Positions 46,747 through 58,865 of a DNA stretch of 64,000 nt are shown piece after piece (the first letter of the stretch is position 1; each line of letters starts with the position of its first letter). Below the pieces are notes generated by a model. That model ran no database searches. It had not been told where the DNA came from and was given only the letters and a program-made list of their open reading frames with translations. This DNA is from Tanypteryx hageni. Its lineage: Eukaryota > Arthropoda > Insecta > Odonata > Petaluridae. Location: contig CM054116.1 of NCBI GenBank assembly GCA_028673005.1, forward strand, positions 100,604,207 to 100,668,206, in the 5' to 3' direction. Made by a program: the position numbers and the translations under genes.

Positions 46747-49640
46747 CTTTGCAGAAGGAACTTATTTCTCACACACTACGAAGCACTATGGCTATTATTT
46801 TTGCACTGTATCTATAGTCCATAAAGTGAAGCTTACATTTTCTTGACAAACATGAACATTAATACACTGTCGGTATATATTTCTTTACCATTTTAGTTTT
46901 CGTTCAATATCCTACACACTCGTTAAAGTCACCGAGTCGAGCGTTTAAGTCTCTCCAGCCAACTTCTATTCTCAAAGCGATTATTATTCAGATTATTATT
47001 TTCTTTATAACTCGATTTTTAGCTCGAGTTAGTAACACTTTTAACGGTCCAAGTTTTTTAGATTTATAAATTTTGCAGTCACTATAGTAGTTCACGACAA
47101 AGACGTATGTTTCATCGCAAGAGAAAAACAGAGATGAACCTGCCTAAAAGATTTTTATTCAGAAAATAGGGGATAATTGAAAAGTCTCGCCAATAAATCA
47201 CTGCTTGCGCCAAGTGCTTCAAGTGTCATTTACGTCAAACTCATTCACTTCCTTACACCTGTTCAGAATACGGTACCAGCCAAAAAATCTCTCACACACG
47301 CCGATATCGTAAAAACAATCTTGTCCACATGTGAACGTGTGTAGAATGTAATGGGAACTTTTTCTCCTTTTTTCTCTCCACTCGCGTAACAATTCCTACT
47401 TGTCCAACAGCGATCACTCGTTTGATAAATTTAGTTATTTGTGCGAATTACAACTTGAAATTTGCGCACAAATTATTGCTCACAAGATTCCTGACAATTA
47501 TTATAGAAAATAATACTCAAAAACTATCAGTAATATTTACTGTTCTGTCATAACAAAGAGTGAAACTTGGTAAAACCATTTTCAATTAAAATTTCCTCAT
47601 TGATTTTTTACACTGCCGTGCAAGAAAAATTTATGTTGGGGCTTATAACAAAATCCTTCGGTAAAAATTATTGCTTTGCATAGGCAATCAAAATATGGCA
47701 CAAAAATTATTGAGTGTACTTTCTTGTATCAAACACAGAAACTATTCTCTTCACTTTTATGTCGATAGAAAACATTTACAGCATGTGATTCAGATGAAAA
47801 AACTATTGAAATTTGTTTTAAATGAAGTTATTCTCTTGCAAAAAATAGAAAATTATGCCAATTAAAAATTCGTCTCCTAATTTAAAAAGTTTTCCAATTT
47901 GCCTTTGAATTACACTCCTCTCCTCTTAAAAGGGGCTCTATTACTGGGACAAGAAGTCTTTTGGGACACTCCCCCCCCTTAGTACTCCACTCTGCATAAC
48001 AAACACAACGCCATACACAATCACCGGCACACCCTTAGCCTTCTTCCTACGATGGTACAATCACAACAGACCGTTCTCATGGCAGCCATTCCCCGGCTTA
48101 ACTGTTTACTGACAACAAGAACAGATAAATTCCAGTTTTCGCGAACTCTACACGTATCAGAGCTGATGTCCATATCACGAACACTTTGAATAAAAAGCAG
48201 CCGCGGAAACGGGTACGATATGCTTCCAATCACCACTGCGACTACCGCCGTGTATATTTAGCTTTTCATGTCGACTCAGTTACTTCCTCAGTACTCGAAG
48301 TCTCGGACCCGACTGACCTGCCACGGCGAACGCTGCGGTGGAACCTGCCACCTGTCGGAGAAGTGGACAATCACCTCCTCACCCTCTCACAGCTGCCTCT
48401 CCTAGGATTTGCCTTCTTTCGTATCGCACAATGAAGCGGAGCAGGTGAATTTGTTGGCCTGGCTCGGAATTTCAACCTCGTGACAAGTGCATTGGGTTAA
48501 ACGGTACCTATTTGTGTGATATTCTTCTCCTCTTTCTTTAGGTTGTTAGATTCGATAAAAGCAAAAATCGTCCGAATGTTTTCTAAACAATTCGGACTCA
48601 TTCCGCTCAAAAAATTTTGGAAAGAAAAGTTTTTTATTCTCTTTTATGAGGCACGATCTTTAACCGGCGCTTTCGCAATCATATAACTCGAATTTTCGAG
48701 CTTCGAAAGAATATTTTTTCCTTACGTATACCTATATTTTAAAATGCACTTCTACAACTCGAAATTTCAATAATTAGAACTTTCTCGGTCTTACATTTAA
48801 TTGAGTTGTCGAGGTTGGGCAATAAACTTTTATATATGTATACAATCATGAACCGGAAGGGTCTGGGAATTATTTGCAGATTCTTGGGATAGCATTACGT
48901 TTTGGTTACGGTTAATTTAAATCAGGTGCATCAACCTAATAGTACGTAAGCCATTCTGCGGCCTAAATTCCACTTTTTATACCAAGAAACTGTTAACATT
49001 TGATAAGTACTTTATTTTCCTGAAAATGAATATTATCCTATAAACCAAGTGCAATATATAAATTAATTATCATTCTAACAAGTAAATAATCGTTCAATCC
49101 GTATCAATTCGGCAATGATGGATCATTGAGTTATTAATTAAATTCTAAGTTGAAGCATATGTCTACAAGAAAAGATAATGGAATTCGTGGCATCGTAATT
49201 AATACCAAATAAGCTCAAATTTGGTAGAGGGCAAAAAGAAAACATTTCGAAATTGGGTGCTATCTTCATTAATTTACTTCATGACTTTTAAAGAAAGTAT
49301 CATCACCTTGGCCAGTGATTTTTCTGCAGCTTTTTGTTCTGATATTTTTTTATCATTTTTCGACGGCTACAGATGGTATTTGTACCGTAATATAATAACT
49401 CAGCAAGTTTTTGCGAGTTATTTATGAACCTCGTTATCTCGAATCTAAAGGTAAAGAAATTCCCTTCGCTGAAAAAACAGTACATCGGGCTAATAGCATC
49501 CATTCCATTTTATTTATTTTTACCTCTAATATGCAGTCCTCACTTAATGATATGTAGCTTCATTTGTTAAATAAAATATCTTCGAAGTCGGAGGGGCGTT
49601 TGCATCAACAGATGATGATGTTATTTTCCAATTCATTTGG
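46747..49640. other. anonymous sequence
   Basis: No repeat ends or genes recognised. A CpG-richer patch at about 48190-48430 is open in several frames without domain support. A C-run occurs at 47971-47979. Confidence 0.4.
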
Positions 49641-49875
49641 CGCGAAATCTCTTGTGGTCTGGCAGTATTGGGAAGAGAGCAGGTTACGCGCGAGATACGG
49701 CCGACAGAGGTCAGATAGAGAAGAAGAGAATTGAGTGAGGGAGAAGAAGTATGCAGGCAGGAGCTGTGGGGGTAGTATTTCCAGGCAGGAAAAAATAAAT
49801 TTTGAGGGGAAGGTGACCCAGGGATAGGCTGATGGGATAAGAGAGGGGCGAAAGAGGCCCAGGTAGACGACGATG
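49641..49875 (+). repeat. purine-rich tract
   Basis: Plus strand is purine-dominated with interspersed C and T. The corresponding minus-strand frame (98 codons) is Leu/Ser/Pro-rich and probably non-coding. Confidence 0.5.
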
Positions 49876-52059
49876 AGGTGGTCCCTATGCATCACTCCCA
49901 TTGGCGGTCGAGTCGTCCAATGGGATCCAAGGTGTTCGTGATTATCTTAATTCATTCGCTAGAGGGTTGTCTTGAAATATCGTTTGTAGAGCTGGAAGAA
50001 CACATATGACATGACCCACTCGCTTAGAAGGGGAATACTGTGACCGCCGTGGGACAAACATAAAAAGGGAATCGAATTGGCTATTTGTTTTGGAGACGAA
50101 AAATTATAATATTGAATATTTATCGGAGGAAGTCTAATTTTCTTTAAATTATAGGATCGGGACGTTGTTTACGGCAGCTAATTTCTTCTCCAAATACCCA
50201 CACTAATGGTATTAATTTTTAAATTTTAATTAAGAAAATATATACGACGTTAACTGACTTTACCTTGATAAACAGTTAATTTTTGTCGACTATCTTATAA
50301 TAAAAATATAAAGTTTAAGCACGTAGTTGTTTTAAAAAGAATAAACAGGTTTAGAATTGAATTTTACGAATGAGAAATAATTTTATCATCTTTGAGAGTA
50401 ATCGCTGGATATCCTGTACAGGAACATCAAACGTAACACTCAAGTTGGAATGATGTAGTTATAAAATTTTATTATTTTTTACTTGTTCTGGCGAACATGT
50501 AACGACCTCCTGTTAATTATTGCTAAGAAAATGGAGCGACTTTGGATGAGTAAATAGCAGAAAAATGCACATCAGAAATCGAAGCAAAACATAAAAAGTG
50601 CTCAATATTTACGATCATAAAATTTAATAGCCTCTCAGTAGCTGAGGACGTGACTCATGCAATCATTTCTTTCATCTATGAAGGAAATTCCATTTGATAA
50701 AATGGGCCTTCTATCATTAATTATTATTATTATTATTATTATTAATTATCATTATGATTGCATGAAAAAATGACCTCATAGCAAAGGAATGGACATTTCA
50801 AATTTAGATGGCCTTCTAAATTAACCCCATGAATATCAAGCTATTTTCAATCCCTTGACTTACCAAGGCCCACTGCCTATGGCTTAATAAAAGGTCATAG
50901 TAATGTTTTTAGTCGTAATATATTTAAAGATATCATAGGAATATAAATATGTATACAATTTTCACAATTAATCTGATATTACATTGTCTTAACATACTAT
51001 AAAGGCAGAAATATTCACGAAAGAACTTTTTAAACATTTATCCTCACTATGTTTGCATTCCCAGAGTCATATTTCAATTAAAGTGCAAGCTACTCCCAAA
51101 TTTACATGAATAATAAATAATTTACAACAAGAGCGTTTTACTCCAAGTCGTCTGACACATCACACTTGACACACAAAATTTAATTTCGGCCACCGGTTTT
51201 TCATAGCACGTGGCCACTGCCAAAAATAATTGAACAAACCTGGAATGTATAAAATCGATTAAAAACTGTGCCTGCTTACTTATAACAAGACTATGGATAA
51301 GGTAAATTTTTGACAACTTTCGCGAATTTTATTACAGTGAAATAGACGACAAAAAAAGTTGTGGGACTTGGAGGCCCCCCTTGGTATTCCCAGGGTTAAG
51401 CCATACCGACAGAATATTGCAAAATATTTTCGTCGCACATGGCCAAGCATTTAATACATATGAATCCAAACATCGCCGATGAGAATAATCCTCCCGAGAT
51501 TTAAAAAAACTTTTAATTGATCCATGGATACTTAAGAAGTTGATATTGCTACCATATTTTTTTCACTTACGAGTCCCATCAATTTCCTGAACATTAAGTA
51601 ATAGTAATGTGACTGTTATTTCTAGTTGTAAATTTATTACAGAGCCATAATTTTTAATCAAAAGTTATTTATAATTATAGCAGTTTGAGTGTTTTAATAT
51701 CCACATGCTCAGATATCAAAGCTATTAACTGATATTAATGCTATCACTGCCATTTTCGTTGTTCAATATTATTTTAATAAACGATAAATTACTTTACAAA
51801 CTTCTTTAAACATTAAGAATAAAGACCACCTCTCTACAGTCTTTGCTAACTAGGTAAAATGATATGTGCTGAATATTATGCATCTAATACTAAAATTTAT
51901 ATATAATTACAAGTGTGATTCACAGAAAACGCAATTTTGCTAAATTTTTATTTCTTAAAATCTATATTGCTTCTGATTGCAAAATCAGTGAAGCATTTAT
52001 TCTTAGGAGGCAGGAACAATAAATTTTGACTCAATTTTATGTACATATCTTATACATAC
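49876..52059. other. anonymous AT-rich sequence with an ATT microsatellite
   Basis: (ATT)n lies at about 50716-50745. Nothing else recognised. Confidence 0.5.
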
Positions 52060-52188
52060 AATGAAAAAATAACTTTGTAGTTTCCACAAATTTTAAGTTA
52101 AACACGACCGGTTTCACTACTACGATCGTAGTGAAACCGGTCGTGTTTAAATTAAAATTTGTGGAAACTACAAAGTTATTTTTTCATT
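52060..52188. repeat. near-perfect 61-bp-arm foldback
   Basis: Bases 52060-52120 pair with 52128-52188 around a 7-nt loop TACGATC, with a single mismatch. The inner part reads ACACGACCGGTTTCACTAC and GTAGTGAAACCGGTCGTGT; the outer part reads AACTTTGTAGTTTCCACAAA and its inverse. A transcript would form a long, almost perfect double-stranded hairpin. The GAAACCGGTCGTG word recalls Penelope-like or MITE ends, but I cannot assign a family, and no target duplication was found. Confidence 0.92.
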
Positions 52189-52656
52189 ATGAGAAAATTC
52201 CACCGAGTTGAACATGACCTCATTACTTATACATATCTTTATCCTTTTTCACTTGCGCGATTTCTCCGCCATTCCGTCGACCATTCGTTGCTAAAGGAAA
52301 TTTAATGCAGGTTTTTCGATCGTATACATTGCTATGCGATCGTTAACCAGCGTTAATAATAACAAGGCATTAGTATGTATATTAAGGAACGTACGCCTGT
52401 GTGATGAGAATGACTGGTTACTTTCTCCGCTACAATTAGGAAGTTTCAGATTTATGCACGCCTATGAAAGCTATCCAATGTTTATCGGGTACGGCGCAAA
52501 ACTGTAAAACGTTGTCGGTAATTCAACTCCGTAAAGGATATGACTCGCCTTAGTTTGTTCTTGGAGATAGTCAAGAATAGGGTTAAATAGTCGGTGTCTC
52601 ATTTCAAAGGTTTTAATCATGCGAAACGTAAATTAACCATTAACTATTGAGGTAGA

Positions 52657-52898
52657 TGGAATAATAGAAACTATGCAGAAAGGCATAAGCTGTAATTTTG
52701 GGAATTACTTTGAAACAGAAAAAATTCTGCTATGACCGGGAATCGAACCCGGGTCTTCCACTTGCCGGGCCGCGTTCAGAAACAGTAAAGATTATCTGCT
52801 AAGGTAGTTCAGTGGTAGAATATCCGCCCGGCAAGTGGAAGACCCGGGTTCGATTCCCGGTCATAGCAGAGTTTTTTCTGTTTCAAAGTAATTCCCAA
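52657..52898. mobile_element. tRNA-containing foldback retroelement with 12-bp target duplication
   Basis: The segment is bounded by exact direct repeats TATTGAGGTAGA at 52645-52656 and 52899-52910. Within it, 52698-52770 is the inverse of 52826-52898: 73-bp arms with one mismatch and a 55-bp spacer. The right part is a tRNA-like gene with a T-run; the left arm is an inverted copy of its 3' half from the anticodon loop through the tail. A 12-bp duplication suits LINE-type retroposition better than a cut-and-paste MITE. I infer a tRNA-derived SINE that gained an inverted partial copy, perhaps by template switching or snap-back. Confidence 0.75.
52798..52868 (+). tRNA. tRNA-like gene, Gly-type body with GGC anticodon (probably SINE-associated)
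   Basis: A cloverleaf can be drawn by hand. Acceptor GCTAAGG/TCATAGC has one mismatch and one wobble. D arm is GTTC/GAAT. Anticodon stem TCCGC/GTGGA has loop CCGGCAA. T arm is CCGGG/CCCGG with loop TTCGATT. The discriminator is A. A box TAGTTCAGTGG and B box GGTTCGATTCC match pol III promoters, and TTTTTT at 52872-52877 is a pol III terminator. The loop gives anticodon GGC (Ala), but the body resembles eukaryotic tRNA-Gly, and position 33 is C instead of the near-universal U. With its inverted partial copy, this suggests a retroposed tRNA pseudogene or SINE head, not a working decoder. Confidence 0.6.
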
Positions 52899-52910
52899 TA
52901 TTGAGGTAGA

Positions 52911-54928
52911 ATTTTGATCATATCGTAACTGAGGTGGTCTGCCATCCCGATATTGTTTTTATTACCTATTATTTGTTCGCTAGCTGTATTTACAATTGGA
53001 TTTTCCGTGTTTAATAATGTCATGACGGTTAAGAGGCAATAAAAAAGTTTAGTAATAATTTTAATTCTTTGTGGAATGTAATTTGACACTATATCTTTGG
53101 CAGTGTAACACTGACCGCACCTCAGTATTTTTAAAGGTTAATTTTTGAATCAATGTGAAACGCGGACCGTCGTTCGTCTAGCCGCTTCTATCGACTGTGG
53201 CGTAAGGTCTTCTTGTCGGGAGGATGATGGGAAAAGGGGGCGTTTTAGACCGCTACTATCATGGGACCATGGTTATTTGTCGGATAGGAACAAAAAAAGG
53301 GGACCTTACCTTTCGAGGTAAGGTGGGCAGGCATTAGGAAGAGGGAGAGGCGCTCCTGGGTGGTCTGCGACACGGAATAGATCAATCCATCTCTAGTGTT
53401 AGGTTTGGGAAAAATGAAAAATACTTTTACAAATTATTTGTAAGGTCTAATTACAATCCATTCCGTTGGTATTTTCATCGATGCTTTGTTTTCATGAAGC
53501 TCGAAAGTTCGGATGCAGTCAATATATGTAGCAGAATTTTCAAAAGCCGTCATTGGCGGAACATGTCCTATGCAGAAATAAACACGCGCGCCCAACATTA
53601 ACTAAATTTTCCGAATCCGGTAAGAGAAGCTTTAAGACGACAGACATTAACGAGTTTAACTTTTACATAACATTTTTTACAGAACGTCGTTCACTGTTGG
53701 GAAAATATATATTCTCTCCAAAGAGAATATTTTCGAAGAAAAGATACCATGATTTCAATTATTATGTTTTCTTATTTGAGCCTAAATCTTCTCATGCAAC
53801 AGCAATTTGAGTTTAAACCATGAAAATGGCATCAATGAATTAATGCAAAGGAAGTTCCGAGGTCGCAATTCCGTTCTAGGTGTAAAAAGCAATTTCCAAG
53901 AGGGCGCTTTTATTTGAAGATATCGTGGGAAAGAAAAAATCGAGTAGATAAAAACCTGCGATTAATCGACTTAGCCTTGAATTCGTGGAGTTCCATAGCA
54001 AATTAAAAAAAAAACTAAATTATAAAAACCTCGTCTGACGAAATTTGAATATTGCCTATTCCTTCATGACAAACGGCAAAAAAGCACCGCTTAGTCGAGG
54101 AGAGCGTGGACTTGTGCGCAATTCCACAGCGTATGAAAATAGAAAAAGGTCAAATGCAATGGTCCCAGAGCAAGGACACGCCGTTATCGCCAGCATCTAA
54201 AACGACTCGAGACATGGTTTTTGCGGCGGCTTGATGCATTCGCAGCGATCGTCGCGGTCGGGAATGCGACGGTCAGTAATTGGCGGAGAGGTGTACAGAT
54301 CTATTGAAAGCTTATGGCACCTGCGCACAAACATTAATTCAGCATGGAAGAGTCCATTCTCGAAAGCGAGCTACGCGGGGATGAGGATATATACGCATGG
54401 GATAATCAGTCATTCTCCACAGCCACCTTCCCCTACATCACGTGACTCTTCGCGCATTTAGGTGCCATAAGCTTCAATTGATCGTACCTTTAATCGCAAG
54501 ACGTCCGCCGCGCTTTGTTTCAGCGATGTGGTTTATCAATATCGAACGCATGTGGCGCCCTCAACTGGCTCGCCACGCCCGCGCCATCATTCGACGCGAG
54601 AAGGGATCCGTGCTGGCTGCTGCAGTACTTCACCTCACCACGAGGGGAGAGTGCGACCCGCCCATCGAACTGCAACCACTCTCAGTCGCCCGTGCGCACA
54701 CTCATACACGGGGTGTGGGCTGGAATTCTAGCTATCGGGGCGCCATATTTCCTCTGCTATCTCTTTCCAGAGCTCAGAGTGTATCGTTTACTTAGCTCAA
54801 CAAACGAGTAGCTGACACTCAAAAGCGTGATTTATGCCTTGCGCATTTTAAATAAATGCATGCAGATTCGACGCTGCCAATTAAAAAACGAATTAAAGAG
54901 CTCCTCTAATGACTTGGATAGAATAGAC
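52911..54928. other. anonymous sequence, with a UUCG-type hairpin and a GC-richer patch
   Basis: ACCTTACCT-TTCG-AGGTAAGGT at 53303-53324 is a perfect 9-bp stem with a TTCG loop. At 54440-54800 the DNA is CpG-rich and open in several overlapping frames, but without ATG-supported or domain-bearing coding sequence. Some inverted words near 52929 and 53100-53127 (ACTGAGGTG) may be ends of a worn MITE. Confidence 0.45.
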
Positions 54929-55211
54929 CGGTGTTTTTCAACCGGTGGGACGATACGACGGGACGAGAAGGTCGTCTAGGTGGGTTACGAAGTTTCGAAA
55001 ATAATTATTGCAAACATTTTTCTCAACAAATTTATTTTAATACTTAATGTCTACAAAATTTTCCATTGACGGTTAATATAATGCTAAAATGCATTTAACG
55101 TAAAAATCCATTTCTTGGAAAAGGTTAGATTTTGTTTATAACATGGTGAGACGCGGATTTGTTGACAAAATGCTAGGTGGGACGTAAGATGCAAAATGTT
55201 GAGAATCGCTG
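54929..55211 (+). mobile_element. hAT-type MITE, family 1
   Basis: Begins CGGTGTTTTTCAACCGGTGG and ends GTTGAGAATCGCTG, flanked by the exact octamer GAATAGAC (54921-54928 and 55212-55219). Interior words AAGGTCGTCTAGGTGG and CGAAGTTTCGAAAATAATTA match the family-1 copy at 27-299 in reverse complement. 283 bp, non-coding. Confidence 0.88.
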
Positions 55212-55219
55212 GAATAGAC

Positions 55220-58200
55220 TACGTAGGCAGTCGCCACAAAATAAATCAGGGACCCATTTCGGCTTTAGATAGATGATATCGCATTCCCCAAGAAAAACGA
55301 GAGACTTGAGGTCGACTTCTGCTTACGTCTGATATTTTTCTGGACTATTTTAGAACTTTTTAAAAAGACAAGAGTTTGTGTATCGTCGTAGTCGTGGTGA
55401 AATGTCGGACTATCTCCGTCTCAATAGTAAGAGAGCAAGTAATAATCCTTCCGCAGGAACGTCCCTAAATAACGGATTATATAACTGAATTTCAAAGAAC
55501 GTTAAAATTATTTAGTGAGGGACAAATTAAGTTAACTCATAATTATATTTGCTAACTCTGAATCGTATGATATCCACGCAAGAAAACAATCCAGGTTCCA
55601 ATAAGGGTATACACATTCACTTCCAAAATTTCATGGGGCTGACAATTATAGTATTCATCAATTCGCATTTGTTGCAATTCAAAAATATATTCAATGCAGT
55701 AAAAGCAGAATAACATCAATGAGTCGATTAAAAATGTCCGAGTAGCGAGCGTTTACCCTTAAAATACATGACTTATTACTCTCAAGAGCCTCTTTGCTCT
55801 AAGGTTTATTAAAAACTTAAACAGCTGTGTATTGTTTTATTAACTGGTGCAACTAAAATATAACGAGGGAGAATTCTGATAAAATTAGTTTTACTTTATA
55901 AGCCGCCAAAAAGGTGTGTGGCATGTGGAAACAAAACAATATCCTTGTCCCAAAGAAAAAAACAGACAGGACGTCAAATGGTGTCAATTAAAGTCAAGCG
56001 GAAAATCCTTTGGTCCCAGCAATTACTCAGAAGCATTATCTCCTGAGTTACGGTTGTTTACAACGCTCGCAATAATCCTTCAGGGCAGTTAAATTGCGGA
56101 CGCTGTCATAGAATTATGTTCCAATAAATTAATTTTAGTTTCGTATGAACATCAGTAAATGCCTACTTCATAGGAATAAATCTATGTTTACGAAAAACGT
56201 AAAAAGGTTTGCCTATGTATATCTGCTTGTTAACGACCGTTAATCTGCAAGTAACCCCATCAGTATCTGTCCTTAATCCCGTTCCAAACGATTCTTCAGA
56301 GAGAAAAAAATACCACTAACAATCGGTTCAGACGCCGATTAGAGTAACACAAATGTGATACGAATATCTTATCAGCAAAATTATGCATTCTATGTTAGTA
56401 GTTTTCTATATTAATATTTAAAATGAACAATTGACGTTTTTATAATAAATAAACGATTCAAACAGAATTTAATTTTACTTATCCTTAATTCTCGAAGAAA
56501 GTTTAATATTTTCCAGTCATAACAAATTCATAAACTCCATAAAAATATCGAAATTCAAATCAAAATTTTTGTTTTTCACAAAAGTAAATTTTCTAAATTC
56601 ATTTAAATTTTAGATTTAGTATGAATACCAAAAAGAAAGCAACTGTTTACGATAATAATGGAATCTATTCATCAGACTTTACGAAACTACAAGAAGCAAC
56701 GATTCCATACGTATTTTCGATAATAGTCCACGAGGCCGATTTGCCATTCAACACACACTCTCCATACGTATTTTGAATTCTCTAACAATAGCATGATTAT
56801 ATGATGTTCAGCATCGGATGCCATACAAGTTCCAAGCTATTATCTACAGTTAGGAAAAACATGCTATTTCGCATACGGTTGATTATGTTGTTTCTATTGA
56901 GTTAAAATTCTTCTGGTGGATGTTTGAAAACAATTTTTTGTCATACACAGATTCGCAACGCAGATTCCCATTTCGTAATGGCGAAAACAAGCTTTTATAT
57001 CGCAGGAAGTTAATGAAATAAATTCAGAACAAATGTTACCAACTCAGTTACAAGGAAAGTAAGCCACAAGGCTGTTTGACGCCCAGAATACTATATAAGA
57101 AATCTTCAATCGTGTTTTGGAGTTTTTTACTGCGATCATGTGTAACTAATTTAAAATGTCAATAACCCTATTTGCAAGACCGAGATGTAAAAACATTAAT
57201 ACATAAAATATTTTGTGTTTCCACCTTTCGCATTTAAAGGCAATCTATATAATCGAGTTTCACAGAATATTCTTTCTTTTTCTTTTACAACACATGCTGA
57301 TAGTAAATATTTGTTTTCAACGATATTTCCAAAAATGTTTTACAGAAGATATTGTTCTTTATGCCTAATTGGATACAAACAAATCACGTTCATATAACTT
57401 GTGCTAATTCATAGAGTTATATATTTATCCGATGAAATTTATATCACCTACGATTTAGTCCTGGCAATAAAAATAAACATCAAAGACGAATTTCATAGCG
57501 TATTTAATTTCTCCGAATATAACATTTATCGAAAATAATACATTTAAAACAAACACTACATAACCTACTGATTAGGATGGAAAAATAACGCATAGAAAAA
57601 ATTTACAGAAAAGATTTATCTGTGCAACTAAAATAAAATAAAACTTCAGAATGAAAAAAAATTTAACCATATATAAATTAAATGGTTTATCAAGTCATTT
57701 ATATACTTCAATAGTATTAAACTGGCTGCGATTATAAAAAAGTCATTTAAATTTTAATCTGTTAAATTTCAAGTTATCATTCCAAATTTCTTTTTTTTTA
57801 TTTTAGTATTCGACCTAAAAGTAGTTTTATTTTAATAGAATACATTTTCCGTAACCCTGAGGCTTTTTTCATCCAAAATTTAAAAAGATACTTACCGGCT
57901 AGTGTACAAAAAAACAGAATTCATTTACTTAGATTAACTTGTCGCTCGCTGTAGAGACATTTCAGGAAAATCGCATTCTACGGGACGAAATCGATTTCCC
58001 GAAGAAATGGTGTAAATATAGGATTTTAACCCCTTTAACGATAAGGCACTGAATCATAAAAAAGGCAAACGAGAGAATTTCCTGCTCTGCACTGCCACAT
58101 AAAAACAAACACGAAACTGAACAACATTTACGCTCGCTTAGAAAAGGGTCCGTCAGAATAAGAAATCACGAAAAATCCACACGAAGTCAAAAACAAATAA

Positions 58201-58404
58201 AATCAGTCGAATCTCCTCAAACGAGGAAAAGAAATATGATTTAATCAACGAAGGAATTCACACGCATTACTTTTTAGAGAGACGTGACAATCACCTCGGT
58301 AAAAGCAAATAAAAGGAAAAGTATCCCGAGAGGAACGGAATCGGTTATTGCGCAATGAGATGAGACGACTCTCCTCGAATTCCGCTCTCGGGTGGTCCGA
58401 ATAT
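55220..58404. other. anonymous AT-rich sequence
   Basis: No gene, RNA or repeat recognised. The 56400-57900 part is especially AT-rich. Confidence 0.45.
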
Positions 58405-58865
58405 AATATGAAAGTAGGGGGAAGGAAAAAGAGGGGAAAGTAGGGGAGGAAAGGGAGAGAGGGGAAGTAGGGGAGGAAAGAGAAAGGGAAGAAAGTGGGG
58501 GAGGAAAGAGAGGGGAAAGCAGGGAGAAAGGAGAAAGAGGGGAAAGTAGGGGATAGGGAAAGAGGGGAAAGTAGAGGGAAGGAGAAAGAGGGGAAACAGA
58601 GGGGAAGGCGAAATAGGGAAAATCAGGGGAGAAAGAGAAATAGGGAAAAGCAGGAGAGAAAGAGGGGAAAGCAGGGGATGGAGAAAGAGGGGAAAACAGA
58701 GGTGAAGGCGAAATAGGGAAAAGTAGGGGAGAAATGGGGAAAAGCAGGGGAGAAAGAGAAAGAGGGGAAAACAGGGGGAAGGAGAAAGAGGGGAAAGCAG
58801 TGGAGGAAAGAGAGAGGGAGAGAAAGAGGTGTGGGAGAGAGAGAGGAAGGAGGAAGGTATGTACG
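58405..58865 (+). repeat. polypurine array with irregular ~20-27-bp units
   Basis: The plus strand is almost pure A and G. Variants of GAGAAAGAGGGGAAAGCAGG recur with unequal spacing. The minus-strand frame of 195 codons (Ser/Pro/Leu/Phe) reflects absence of stops in the repeat. Similar words occur in the 28.7-29.1 kb array. Confidence 0.9.

Noticed and set aside
48320..48356. Minus-strand 34-nt segment between CTTCTCCGACAG and GCAG|GTCAGT, a possible microexon
   Set aside because: Splice-like words of this length occur by chance in 64 kb and the short peptide cannot be tested by eye.
54442..54811. Overlapping open frames in three registers
   Set aside because: The longest starts at GTG, not ATG, and being open in several registers reflects GC-rich composition rather than coding.
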